Assembly (NCBI RefSeq): GCF_024649945.1
Contig: NZ_JANKMS010000013.1
Coordinates: 62,001-126,000, forward strand
Length of the DNA stretch: 64,000 nt
Direction: 5' to 3'
From: Flavobacterium panacis
GTDB lineage: Bacteria; Bacteroidota; Bacteroidia; Flavobacteriales; Flavobacteriaceae
The notes below the pieces were generated by a model. That model was not told the origin of the DNA, searched no databases, and worked only from the letters and a program-made list of their open reading frames with translations. Below, piece by piece: positions 22,199-30,985 of this stretch. Numbering within the stretch: position 1 is the stretch's first letter; each line of letters starts with the position of its first letter. The position numbers and the translations under genes are program-made.

Positions 22199-23953
22199 TT
22201 AATTATTGTTATTGTTATTTTGTTGTAAAATCTTTATATCCGATATGCGGTCTGCAAAGAAAGTAATTTTTTCTGGATATTTCAAAATTAATATTTCATA
22301 TGCTTGAATTGCTTTTGTATATTTCTTCTGTTCCAGATAAACTCTGGCTAAAGTCTCTGTCATCAAATAAGAATTGTCTTCAACATTGCTTTCTATTTGA
22401 ACAACAGGAGCACTCGTTCCAGGCTTAATTGGCGATATTTTCGGATTGGTTTCGATGAATTTGTCGATAATTTCAGCCTTTTTTTGTCTCTCTTCTTCTT
22501 TTTCCGCTTCTATTTTAGCTTTTTCTTCCGGAGAAATGTCGTTTGAACGGTCAATTGGTTCTGTTCGAGATAATTGTAACCACTCTTGGAAAGAATGTTT
22601 TTCGCTAAGAGAAAAATCTAAAGGTTTACCAAGTTCAAGATGTTCTTCGGCTGTTTTTACAGATTCATTGGTTTCTTCTTCAGTTTGTTCTTCTTCAACT
22701 TTCTCTTCCTGAATTTCTTCTGCAATTATTTCAGGAACAGTTTCTAAAACCTCTTCTTTAATTGTGGTCTGAATTTCTTCTTTCACTTCTTTAGTGGCAG
22801 GAATTTCAGCTTCTTTTTCGGCCTCTTTTATAGAAGAAAGAATTGATCGTTCAACCGGATTAGGTTTGAATTCGGGGATTATCATTTCTTCGATAACATC
22901 GCCTTCGTCTTCGTCTTCTTCAATAATATTTGAAATGGACTGTTCCACAACAGGAATGGTTTCTGGCTCTTCTATTTTTGACGGCTCTTCGGTGCTTGCA
23001 GCTTCTGCTTCTTTGATAGAACTTAAAATAGAATTCTCAATACGATCAAATTTTGGTTCTTCAATTTCTTTTACAGGTTCAGGTGCAGAAGGAGTTTCAG
23101 AAACCTTAATAGAGCTTAAAATAGAATTCTCGATGCGATCTATTTTAGGTTCTTCCGTTTTTATTGGTTCTATTGCTTCTATTATTGGTGAAGCTTTAGT
23201 TTCTTCCGTAATGTTTGAAATTGAATCTACAGGTTCAATTTTGTTTTCTGTTTCAATTACAGGTTTTTCAAAAGTAACGGAATGTGCTTCTTTAATAGCA
23301 AGAAAAATAGACGGATCTATTTCTGGAATTTTTTTAGGTTCTTCTTTAATTACTGGTTTCTCAAAAGTAACCGTTTGGGCTTCTTTGATAGCAAGAAAAA
23401 TAGAAGGATCAATCTCAGGAACTTTTTTAGGTTCTTCAGTGATTGTTGGCGTTTCAACTTTTATTGATTCCTCAACCTGTATTGGTTCTTCGACTTTTAC
23501 AGATTCTTCCGTTTTTAAAGTTTGTGAAACAGAAGGGATTTCGACAGCAGGTATTTGAACTTCTTTTGTTGTCTCTGCAACAGCTTCTTCTTCAACATCT
23601 GTTTTTATTTCGATAGCTTTCTGAATTTGTTCAGGCGAAATGATTTCACTTTCAAAAACAGTAATTTCAAGAAGGTCTCTCAGTTTTTGTTCGTAGAAAT
23701 CATTTTGAATCGAAGTAAAAGCTTCAGAAGTAATGAATTCAAATAAAACAGAACGATCTGAAGTATGCGCTGCTGTTACCTTTAAAGCATAATTATACTT
23801 AAAACTGTTTTGATTGTAAAGTCCTTTTAATCGCAATGCACGGGCACTTTGAAAATATGGAAATTCATTCAAAACACTTCCTAATGCGTCCGCCTGCTTT
23901 TCTGTAATAGCATCGGGTTTGTTCATTAAGTAGGTATAATCGCTAACGTTCAT
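22199..23953 (-). CDS. Glutamate-rich repeat protein with C-terminal TPR-like segment
   Basis: 584 residues with no signal peptide. The N-terminal ~110 residues are helical (LNEFPYFQSARALRLKGLY, NYALKVTAAHTSDRSVLFEFI). Residues ~130-430 are low-complexity and acidic, with at least six repeats of the pattern (D/E)xSI(F/L)(L/S)(A/S)IKEA, some nearly identical at DNA level (around 23282 and 23382). The C-terminal ~60 residues look like TPR (YLMTETLARVYLEQKKYTKAIQAYEILILKYPEK). It sits between lptE and secG, as in other Flavobacteriaceae. The function is unknown; the position suggests an envelope-related adaptor. Confidence 0.85.
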   Translation of the reverse strand: MNVSDYTYLMNKPDAITEKQADALGSVLNEFPYFQSARALRLKGLYNQNSFKYNYALKVTAAHTSDRSVLFEFITSEAFTSIQNDFYEQKLRDLLEITVFESEIISPEQIQKAIEIKTDVEEEAVAETTKEVQIPAVEIPSVSQTLKTEESVKVEEPIQVEESIKVETPTITEEPKKVPEIDPSIFLAIKEAQTVTFEKPVIKEEPKKIPEIDPSIFLAIKEAHSVTFEKPVIETENKIEPVDSISNITEETKASPIIEAIEPIKTEEPKIDRIENSILSSIKVSETPSAPEPVKEIEEPKFDRIENSILSSIKEAEAASTEEPSKIEEPETIPVVEQSISNIIEEDEDEGDVIEEMIIPEFKPNPVERSILSSIKEAEKEAEIPATKEVKEEIQTTIKEEVLETVPEIIAEEIQEEKVEEEQTEEETNESVKTAEEHLELGKPLDFSLSEKHSFQEWLQLSRTEPIDRSNDISPEEKAKIEAEKEEERQKKAEIIDKFIETNPKISPIKPGTSAPVVQIESNVEDNSYLMTETLARVYLEQKKYTKAIQAYEILILKYPEKITFFADRISDIKILQQNNNNNN

Positions 23954-24061
23954 TTATCTTTTGTTTAATCGTTTGTTTGTCTAATCGTTTATTCGCTTAT
24001 TATTTGGTCTGACTGTTTAATCGATTAAACGGTTTTACGATTAAACGATTCAACAAATAAA

Positions 24062-24565
24062 TTACCATTTAGCCAATGATTCATTAAAGATATCTTGTGT
24101 GATTCTTTCAAAAATTGTTCGAATTGCTTCGTTTAATGTAGATCCTGTTGGAAGGTCTCTTCCTGGGAAATCATAGTAAAATTCAAACGGTTTTTCAAAA
24201 TCATCTGTTTCCTTCTTTCTATTCGTAAATCTTACATTAACACGTATAGACAAACGGTTCTGCGCTGCCTGCTGATCTGCTGTTGCAGTCATTGGGGTAA
24301 TTCTGTAATCTACGATTTCTCCTTCGTATGTTAAATCGCCACCAGTACTAACTAAGTTTAGATTGGTTTGATTCATAATCAAATCCTGCAATGCCAATGT
24401 AAAAGTTCTATCAATACCTGGTTCAACTAAATCTGCATTGTTTTGGAAAAAGTTAACCTGAAAAGTTTTGGCGTCGATTTTACCAGTTCCTGTAAAGTTG
24501 TAAACAGAACAACCGCTTAGCATGAAAAGGCTTAAGAGAGCGAAAAGAGAATATATTTTTTTCAT
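24062..24565 (-). CDS. lptE: LPS-assembly lipoprotein LptE
   Basis: 167 residues with a lipoprotein signal peptide and lipobox LSGC (Cys19). The body matches Bacteroidetes LptE: SVYNFTGTGKIDAKTFQVNFFQNNADLVEPGIDRTFTLALQDLI, the EGEIVDYRITPM strand and the C-terminal IFERITQDIFNESLAKW. It plugs the LptD barrel and guides lipopolysaccharide to the outer leaflet. It lies between the sigma54 activator gene and the repeat protein on the same strand. Confidence 0.9.
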   Translation of the reverse strand: MKKIYSLFALLSLFMLSGCSVYNFTGTGKIDAKTFQVNFFQNNADLVEPGIDRTFTLALQDLIMNQTNLNLVSTGGDLTYEGEIVDYRITPMTATADQQAAQNRLSIRVNVRFTNRKKETDDFEKPFEFYYDFPGRDLPTGSTLNEAIRTIFERITQDIFNESLAKW

Positions 24566-24595
24566 AATGTTTATTGGTCAAATCCCAATTAGTTT

Positions 24596-24648
24596 AAAAT
24601 TCCAAATTCCAATTGTGGCCAAATATAGTAATTGGAATTTGGAATTTT
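24596..24648. repeat. Perfect 19-bp inverted repeat between lptE and the activator gene
   Basis: AAAATTCCAAATTCCAATT (24596-24614) and its exact inverse (24630-24648), with a 15-base loop. It lies 20 bp past the sigma54-activator stop and could be a terminator or a dispersed element. Confidence 0.7.
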
Positions 24649-24668
24649 GAAATTGTATTTTAATTATT

Positions 24669-25928
24669 TTATAAATCGAATTGTTTGATTTTGCGGTAAA
24701 GCGTTCTTTCTGAAATACCTAATTCGTCTGCTGCAGCTTTACGTTTTCCTTTGTTTTTTTCTAGAGACTTTTTAATCATTTCGATTTCTTTTTGTTCTAA
24801 ACGTAAAATTTCTTCTTCTTCGATAGTTTCAGCAAATAAATAGTTGTCTTCGGGAATTTGATAATTATCTTCGCGAACAACAGGAGTGGTTACAACAGCG
24901 GTTCTTGGTTCTTCTTCAAAATCAATTTCGCTGTCGTTTTGCTGATTCCCGTATATTTTCTGAATTAGATTCGGATTAATGTCCTGTACTTTAGAAGTAC
25001 CGTTTTTCATTAATTCTAAAGTCAGTTTTTTTAAATCGTTCAAGTCACTTTTCATATCAAAAAGTACTTTATAAAGTATGTCTCTTTCTGTGCTGAAATC
25101 GCTCTCCTTTTTACTGTCGTTGATAACAGAAGGCAGATTGCTTCCTTCAGCAGGCAAATAAGATTGTAAAGTGGCAAGACTAATATCGCGATTGGTTTCT
25201 AAAACAGAAATTTGTTCTGCCACATTTCGAAGCTGACGAATATTTCCGCTCCATCTGAATTTCTGTAAAAGCTGAACAGCATCGTCATCCAGTCTTAAAG
25301 GTGGCATTTTGTATTTATGAGCAAAATCGGCCACAAATTTTCTGAACAACAAATGAATGTCGTCATTTCTTTCTCTTAAAGGTGGTAAAGTAATTTCAAC
25401 CGTACTTAAACGATAGTACAAATCTTCACGGAATTTACCTTTTTCAATTGCATTAAATAAATTCACGTTGGTTGCCGCTACAATACGGACGTTCGTTTTT
25501 TGAACTTGAGAGGAACCTACTTTTATGAATTCACCATTTTCCAAAACACGAAGTAATCTTACTTGAGTTGTCAACGGAAGTTCTCCAACTTCATCCAAAA
25601 AGATTGTTCCGCCGTCTGCCACTTCAAAATAACCTTCGCGTGTGCTTGTTGCGCCTGTAAAAGCACCTTTTTCGTGACCAAAAAGTTCACTGTCAATTGT
25701 TCCTTCCGGAATTGCACCGCAGTTTACGGCGATATATTTACCATGCTTTCTGTGTGAAAGCGAATGTATGATTCTAGGAATATTTTCTTTACCAACACCA
25801 CTTTCCCCGGTTACCATTACTGAAATATCAGTTGGAGCAACCTGAATGGCTTTTTCGATAGCACGATTTAATTTCGGATCATTACCAATAATTTCAAATC
25901 GTTGTTTTATTGCTTGAACTGTTTCCAT
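24669..25928 (-). CDS. Sigma54-dependent transcriptional activator without receiver domain
   Basis: 419 residues. The AAA+ domain starts almost at the N-terminus: Walker A GESGVGKE, the intact sigma54-contacting loop FGHEKGAFTGAT, Walker B TIFLDEVGELP, and arginine finger region FREDLYYRLS. A variable linker (~265-370) leads to a C-terminal Fis-type HTH (KGKRKAAADELGISERTLYRKIKQ). The lack of any N-terminal regulatory domain suggests constitutive activity or control by expression. Targets are unknown; the sigma54-like element before groES is one nearby candidate. Confidence 0.95.
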   Translation of the reverse strand: METVQAIKQRFEIIGNDPKLNRAIEKAIQVAPTDISVMVTGESGVGKENIPRIIHSLSHRKHGKYIAVNCGAIPEGTIDSELFGHEKGAFTGATSTREGYFEVADGGTIFLDEVGELPLTTQVRLLRVLENGEFIKVGSSQVQKTNVRIVAATNVNLFNAIEKGKFREDLYYRLSTVEITLPPLRERNDDIHLLFRKFVADFAHKYKMPPLRLDDDAVQLLQKFRWSGNIRQLRNVAEQISVLETNRDISLATLQSYLPAEGSNLPSVINDSKKESDFSTERDILYKVLFDMKSDLNDLKKLTLELMKNGTSKVQDINPNLIQKIYGNQQNDSEIDFEEEPRTAVVTTPVVREDNYQIPEDNYLFAETIEEEEILRLEQKEIEMIKKSLEKNKGKRKAAADELGISERTLYRKIKQFDL

Positions 25929-26076
25929 ATTAGATTTTGTTTCAAGTTGTTATTTGTTTCAGGTTTTGCCTAAAACTTTGGCTTGTATTTTTGTTTGCCA
26001 CGAATTTCTCGAATTTCACTAATTTTTGAAATCGTGTCAATGTATAACTCTTTTATGTTGTAATGTCTTTATTAAA

Positions 26077-26542
26077 TTAACCACAAATTACGCAAATTAC
26101 CACAAATTCGTTTTATGAATTTATTAATCGTTTGTGTGTTAATGATTTGTTTTGAAAGTTTGCGATTATTCCAACAGGTGTATCGGCCAATTTCATATAA
26201 TTTAATACTTGTGCAAGATGATCATTGCATACTTCCTTTACTGATTTTACTTCTAATATTATGTCATCATATACTACGAAATCGGCATAAAATTTATGAG
26301 GCAAAATAACTCCTTTATACTCAATTGCAAATTCCTTCTCTCGTTGATAAGGAATTCCATGATTTTTAAATTCAACCTCTAATGCGTCTTTATATACAAT
26401 TTCAAGTAAACCAGGCCCTAATAATCTATGTACTTCCATACATATTCCTACTATTTGGTAGTTTTCCTCTTTTTTATAATAATATTCGGTTGTATTAGTC
26501 ATGAAAAATTAATTTGTGAAAATTTGCGTAATTTGCGGTTAA
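26077..26542. mobile_element. Inverted-repeat-bounded GxxExxY cassette
   Basis: A 32-bp arm at 26077-26108 (beginning TTAACCACAAATTACGCAAA) is repeated inverted at 26511-26542 with 29 of 32 bases matching. Between the arms lies only the GxxExxY gene, with 4 and 8 bp to spare. The unit lies between miaB (stop 6 bp away) and the sigma54 activator gene. No transposase is encoded, so any movement would need help in trans. The arms belong to the same family as the GCCACGAATT repeats elsewhere. Confidence 0.6.
26113..26502 (-). CDS. GxxExxY protein
   Basis: 129 residues. The family motif G-x-x-E-x-x-Y is G31LLEIVY37. It is followed by KFYADFVVYDDIILEVKSV, whose Asp74 and Glu84-x-Lys86 look like a PD-(D/E)xK nuclease core, and NYMKLADTPVGIIANF. 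The family is widespread in Bacteroidetes and its function is not established; nuclease-like activity is an inference from the fold. The gene is tightly enclosed by 32-bp inverted repeats and interrupts an otherwise housekeeping gene row. Confidence 0.9.
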   Translation of the reverse strand: MTNTTEYYYKKEENYQIVGICMEVHRLLGPGLLEIVYKDALEVEFKNHGIPYQREKEFAIEYKGVILPHKFYADFVVYDDIILEVKSVKEVCNDHLAQVLNYMKLADTPVGIIANFQNKSLTHKRLINS

Positions 26543-26548
26543 CAAAAA

Positions 26549-27994
26549 TTAATTCATGCTGCTCAAACCAACAGCTTCACCTTTCAAAGTTCCACTTGTA
26601 CAGCTTGTGATTTTTACGTTTACGAAATCTCCAATTTTGTAATTTTCTTTTGGGAAAACAACAGTAATACTTTGTGAGTTTCTTCCTGAGAATTCATCTT
26701 TAGATTTCTTAGAAACTTTTTCCACTAAAACTTCAACTGTTTTTCCAACAAATTCCTCGCTTCTAAACCAAGCGTGTTTTTGCTGTAAATCAACAATTTC
26801 TTGTAGTCTTCTTGCTTTGGTTTCTTCTTCAACATCATCTTTCATTTTTCTTCCAGCAAGAGTTCCAGGACGTTCAGAATACGAATACATATAACCGAAA
26901 TTATATTTCACATATTCCATTAAACTCATCGTGTCTTGGTGATCTTCTTCAGTCTCCGTTGGGAAACCGGCAATCATATCTTGTGAAATCGAAGCATCTG
27001 GAACAATTGCTCTAATTTTGTCAATCAAAGCCATGTATTCTTCGCGAGAATGCAGACGATTCATTTCTTTTAAAATTCTATTGCTTCCAGACTGAACAGG
27101 CAAGTGAATGTGTTTGCAGATGTTTGGATATTTCGCTATAACGTGTAAAATACTCTCATGCATATCCTGCGGATTAGAAGTCGAAAAACGAATACGCATT
27201 TTAGGAAAACCAACAGCAACCATTTCAAGCAATTGATCAAAATCTACTGCAGTTGCTTTTTGCATTTCAGAAGCGTTTACAAAATCCTTTTTCAAACCAC
27301 CACCGTACCAAAGGTAACTGTCAACGTTTTGTCCAAGAAGCGTAATTTCTTTAAAACCTTTGCTCCATAAATCCTGAATTTCTGCCATAATACTTTGCGG
27401 TTCACGACTACGTTCACGTCCGCGTGTAAAAGGCACAACACAGAAAGTACACATGTTGTCGCAACCACGAGTGATAGAAACCAAAGCTGTGATTCCGTTA
27501 CTCATCAAACGAACAGGCGAAATATCTCCGTAAGTTTCTTCTTTAGATAAAATTACATTGATAGCGTCGCGTCCTTCTTCAACTTCTGCTAATAAATTCG
27601 GAAGATCTTTATAAGCATCTGGACCAACAACAAGATCAACGATTTTTTCTTCTTCTAAAAATTGACTTTTCAAACGTTCTGCCATACAGCCTAAAACACC
27701 TACTTTCATTTTTGGATTAGTACGTTTTACAGCGTTGTATTTTTCAAGACGTTTACGAATCGTTTGTTCAGCTTTGTCACGGATTGAGCAAGTGTTAACC
27801 AAAACCAAATCGGCTTCTTCTAAAACCGAAGTAGTATTGTAACCACCGTCAGATAAAATGGAAGCTACGACTTCACTGTCCGAAAAATTCATCGCACAGC
27901 CGTAACTTTCTATAAATAGTTTTTTAGTATTCTCAGGTTTATTTTCTAAAACAAGACTTTCGCCCTGTTTACTTTCTTCAATAATCTTTTCCAT
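26549..27994 (-). CDS. miaB: tRNA-2-methylthio-N6-isopentenyladenosine synthase MiaB
   Basis: 481 residues. Three domains in order: UPF0004 (ESYGCAMNFSDSEVVASIL, NTCSIRDKAEQ, VGVLGCMAERL) with three Fe-S cysteines; a radical-SAM core with CDNMCTFC (Cys-x3-Cys-x2-Cys); and a C-terminal TRAM domain (FVGKTVEVLVEKVSKKS...GDFVNVKITSC). It adds the methylthio group at A37 of tRNAs reading UNN codons. A promoter with TTG-21-TATCTTTG lies just upstream (28012-28043). Confidence 0.96.
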   Translation of the reverse strand: MEKIIEESKQGESLVLENKPENTKKLFIESYGCAMNFSDSEVVASILSDGGYNTTSVLEEADLVLVNTCSIRDKAEQTIRKRLEKYNAVKRTNPKMKVGVLGCMAERLKSQFLEEEKIVDLVVGPDAYKDLPNLLAEVEEGRDAINVILSKEETYGDISPVRLMSNGITALVSITRGCDNMCTFCVVPFTRGRERSREPQSIMAEIQDLWSKGFKEITLLGQNVDSYLWYGGGLKKDFVNASEMQKATAVDFDQLLEMVAVGFPKMRIRFSTSNPQDMHESILHVIAKYPNICKHIHLPVQSGSNRILKEMNRLHSREEYMALIDKIRAIVPDASISQDMIAGFPTETEEDHQDTMSLMEYVKYNFGYMYSYSERPGTLAGRKMKDDVEEETKARRLQEIVDLQQKHAWFRSEEFVGKTVEVLVEKVSKKSKDEFSGRNSQSITVVFPKENYKIGDFVNVKITSCTSGTLKGEAVGLSSMN

Positions 27995-28011
27995 TGCAAA
28001 AATTCAAAGTG

Positions 28012-28043
28012 CAAAGATAGGTTAATTGGACTTAATATGACAA
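28012..28043 (-). promoter_or_regulatory. miaB promoter
   Basis: Minus strand TTG (28043-28041), 21 bp, TATCTTTG (28019-28012). The ATG lies 17 bp downstream, giving a short leader. Confidence 0.6.
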
Positions 28044-28126
28044 GATGTCAGATAAAGAATTAACAATGTTTTGAGAAATATTGAGGTATAGCATTTTACA
28101 ACTCATTTTTTACTTTTTACGTTGTT

Positions 28127-28274
28127 CAGGAGCTATTTCCAGCTTTCCACTTCTTGTCCTCATAAAAAAAGCAAAGTTTCTAATGTTTTAAAAAGAGCTT
28201 CCGTTGGTCGCTTTTTTAAAACAAGAAACTTTTTGCTTTTTTTACTCCGGGCAATCCGTTTCAATCTGGGCTAT
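28127..28274. repeat. Long-hairpin intergenic element upstream of topA
   Basis: The left end is CAGGAGCTATTTCCAGCTTTCC and the right end CCGGGCAATCCG...CAATCTGGGCTA. Between them is a ~32-bp imperfect inverted repeat (28164-28195 with 28211-28243; AAAAAAGCAAAGTTTCT against its inverse). I recall elements with similar ends between genes in many Flavobacteriaceae, with a variable middle hairpin. No protein is likely. Confidence 0.5.
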
Positions 28275-28435
28275 GAAAAGAGGATTCAAAAAGCACATTT
28301 CTCGGTCAGAAATCATTATAAGTTATACCTATATATATTATCGAGATTATTACAGATAAATCTGCAATTTTAAGTTTCATAATATCAAAATACTTCAAAA
28401 ATGCATTCGTAAGGTTAATATTTAAAAAAAATAGA

Positions 28436-28443
28436 TACTTTTG
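28436..28443 (+). promoter_or_regulatory. -7 element of topA
   Basis: TACTTTTG, 18 nt before the ATG at 28462. No clear TTG at the usual distance. Confidence 0.4.
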
Positions 28444-28461
28444 TTGCAGAAAAATAGAGCA

Positions 28462-30978
28462 ATGGCAAAGAATTTAGTAATAGTAGAGTCACCTGCAAAG
28501 GCGAAAACGATCGAGAAATTCCTCGGTAGCGATTTTCAGGTGGAGTCGAGTTATGGACACATAGCCGATCTACCATCAAAGGAAATAGGAGTAGATGTAG
28601 AAAATGGTTTTAAACCTAAATATGAAGTATCTCCCGATAAAAAAGCCTTGGTAACGAAACTAAAGTCACTTTCTAAGAATGCCGAAACGGTTTGGTTAGC
28701 GAGCGATGAGGACCGCGAGGGAGAGGCTATTTCATGGCACTTGGCGGAAGAATTAAAGCTGGATACAAAAAAGACCAAACGAATTGTTTTTCACGAGATT
28801 ACAAAATCTGCGATTCTTAAAGCAATCGATAATCCACGAGAAATTGATTATAATTTAGTAAATGCACAACAAGCACGTCGTGTTTTAGATCGTTTAGTGG
28901 GTTACGAATTATCTCCGGTTTTATGGAGAAAAATTAAAGGCGGACTTTCTGCTGGTCGTGTACAATCAGTTTCTGTACGTTTAATTGTAGAAAGAGAACG
29001 CGAAATTCAAGGTTTTAATGCAGTAGCAACGTATTCAATTGTTGCAGAGTTTGTTAACGAAGCAGGGAAAGCTTTTAAAGCAAAATTGCCAAAAAACTTC
29101 AATACTAAAAAAGAAGCCGAAGATTTCTTAAATCAAAACATCGGTTCCAAATATAAGGTAGCGGATTTAGAAACTAAACCTACCAAAAAATCTCCAACAG
29201 CGCCTTTTACAACTTCTACGTTGCAACAAGAAGCGGCAAGAAAATTATACTTGCCAGTTGGAATCACAATGCAATTAGCACAGCGTTTGTACGAGGCGGG
29301 ACTTATTACTTATATGAGAACCGACTCTGTAAATCTTTCTACAGAAGCAATGAACGCAGCTGAAGCAGAAATCATCAAATCTTACGGAAAAGAGTATTCT
29401 AAGCCAAGAGTTTTTGCAAATAAAAACAAAGGAGCACAAGAAGCGCACGAAGCAATTCGTCCAACAGATATGTCTCGTCACTCCGTAAATATTGACCGTG
29501 ACCAAGCTCGTTTATACGATTTGATCTGGAAAAGAACTTTGGCTTCGCAAATGAGCGACGCACAGTTGGAAAGAACAAACGTAAAAATCGAAGCAGATAA
29601 TCACAGCGAAATTTTTACAGCTTCTGGAGAAGTATTGCTTTTTGAAGGTTTCTTAAAAGTATACTTGGAAGGTCATGACGACGATGAAGAAGAACAGGAA
29701 GGAATGCTTCCAGCTTTAAAAGTAAACGAGAAGTTAGGAAATAATTATATTACAGCTACAGAAAGATATTCTAGACCGCCGGCACGTTATACAGAGGCAT
29801 CTTTGGTTAAAAAGTTAGAGGAGCTTGGAATCGGGCGTCCTTCTACTTATGCACCAACGATTTCAACGATTATAAACAGAAATTATGTTGAAAAAGGTAC
29901 TCTTGAAGGTGTAGAACGTAATTATGTACAGCTTACTTTGCAAAATAGCAAAGTGGGAGAAAAAGTGCTGAAAGAAAATACAGGTTCTGATAAAGGGAAA
30001 TTAGTTCCAACAGATATCGGAACTATTGTTACGGATTTCTTAGTAAAGAACTTCGAAAATATTCTGGATTACAATTTTACTGCAAAAGTAGAGCAGGATT
30101 TCGATGAAATTGCCGAAGGAAATATTGACTGGGCAAAGATGATGCAGGATTTCTATAATCACTTTCATCCAAATGTAAAAGAAGTTGAGGCAAATGCTGA
30201 ACGTGAAAGTGGAGAAAGAATTCTTGGAAAAGATGCTGATGGAAGACAAGTTTCTGTTCGTTTAGGAAAATTTGGGCCAATGGCGCAGATTGGAGAAGCA
30301 GATGATGAAGATAAAAAGTTTGCTAGTTTAATGGCAGACCAAAATATAGGAAACATTACACTTGAAGAAGCTTTAAATTTATTCTTGCTTCCAAAAAGTT
30401 TAGGTGAATATAAAGGAGAAGAAGTAGAAGTAAATAATGGTCGTTATGGTCCTTATGTACGTCACGGAAGTGTTTTTATTTCATTGCCGAGAGGAGAAGA
30501 TCCGCTTAATGTTTCTAAAGAAAGAGCTCAGGAATTAATTGACGAAAAAGCACTTGCTGATGCGCCAATTGCAGTTTATAAAGGAGAAGGTGTTCAAAAA
30601 GGAGTGGGGCGTTTTGGTCCATTCATTAAATGGAACGGACTTTTTGTAAATGTGAGCAAAAAATACAATTTTGATAATTTATCTCAGGCTGATGTTGAAG
30701 AGTTGATTGAAGATAAGTTGCAAAAAAATATTGATAAAGTTCTTCATAACTGGGAAGAAGAAGGAATTGTAGTAGAAAAAGCCCGCTGGGGACGTTCTGT
30801 AATCCTGAAAGGAAAAATCAAAATTGAATTGAGTAAAGATGTTGATGCAACACAATTAACATTAGCTCAAGTTCAGGAAATGATCGCTGCAAAAACACCT
30901 GCAAAGAAAACTGCGGCAAAAAAGACAACAGCAACTAAAAAAGCGCCTGCTAAAAAAGCAGCTGCCAAAAAGAAATAA
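28462..30978 (+). CDS. topA: DNA topoisomerase I (type IA)
   Basis: 838 residues from the ATG at 28462; the upstream in-frame TTG (28441) lies inside the -7 element and is not used. TOPRIM domain: KNLVIVESPAKAKTIEKFL and SDEDREGEAISWHL. The active-site Tyr is in GLITYMRTDS. C-terminal toprim-associated repeats (GRYGPYVRHG, GRFGPFIKWNG) replace the zinc fingers of E. coli TopA, followed by a Lys/Ala tail (AKKTAAKKTTATKKAPAKKA). It relaxes negative supercoils. The next gene starts 7 bp after its stop. Confidence 0.97.
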   Translation: MAKNLVIVESPAKAKTIEKFLGSDFQVESSYGHIADLPSKEIGVDVENGFKPKYEVSPDKKALVTKLKSLSKNAETVWLASDEDREGEAISWHLAEELKLDTKKTKRIVFHEITKSAILKAIDNPREIDYNLVNAQQARRVLDRLVGYELSPVLWRKIKGGLSAGRVQSVSVRLIVEREREIQGFNAVATYSIVAEFVNEAGKAFKAKLPKNFNTKKEAEDFLNQNIGSKYKVADLETKPTKKSPTAPFTTSTLQQEAARKLYLPVGITMQLAQRLYEAGLITYMRTDSVNLSTEAMNAAEAEIIKSYGKEYSKPRVFANKNKGAQEAHEAIRPTDMSRHSVNIDRDQARLYDLIWKRTLASQMSDAQLERTNVKIEADNHSEIFTASGEVLLFEGFLKVYLEGHDDDEEEQEGMLPALKVNEKLGNNYITATERYSRPPARYTEASLVKKLEELGIGRPSTYAPTISTIINRNYVEKGTLEGVERNYVQLTLQNSKVGEKVLKENTGSDKGKLVPTDIGTIVTDFLVKNFENILDYNFTAKVEQDFDEIAEGNIDWAKMMQDFYNHFHPNVKEVEANAERESGERILGKDADGRQVSVRLGKFGPMAQIGEADDEDKKFASLMADQNIGNITLEEALNLFLLPKSLGEYKGEEVEVNNGRYGPYVRHGSVFISLPRGEDPLNVSKERAQELIDEKALADAPIAVYKGEGVQKGVGRFGPFIKWNGLFVNVSKKYNFDNLSQADVEELIEDKLQKNIDKVLHNWEEEGIVVEKARWGRSVILKGKIKIELSKDVDATQLTLAQVQEMIAAKTPAKKTAAKKTTATKKAPAKKAAAKKK

Positions 30979-30985
30979 TATATAG

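Noticed and set aside
22794..23558. Long plus-strand frame (254 codons) opposite the 584-residue gene
   Set aside because: It is the antisense shadow of the repeated acidic modules. The product is Ser/Ile low-complexity, and the minus-strand gene fits the secG-lptE row.
28122..28373. 83-codon plus-strand frame before topA
   Set aside because: It runs straight through the long hairpin element and has no protein-like conservation pattern.
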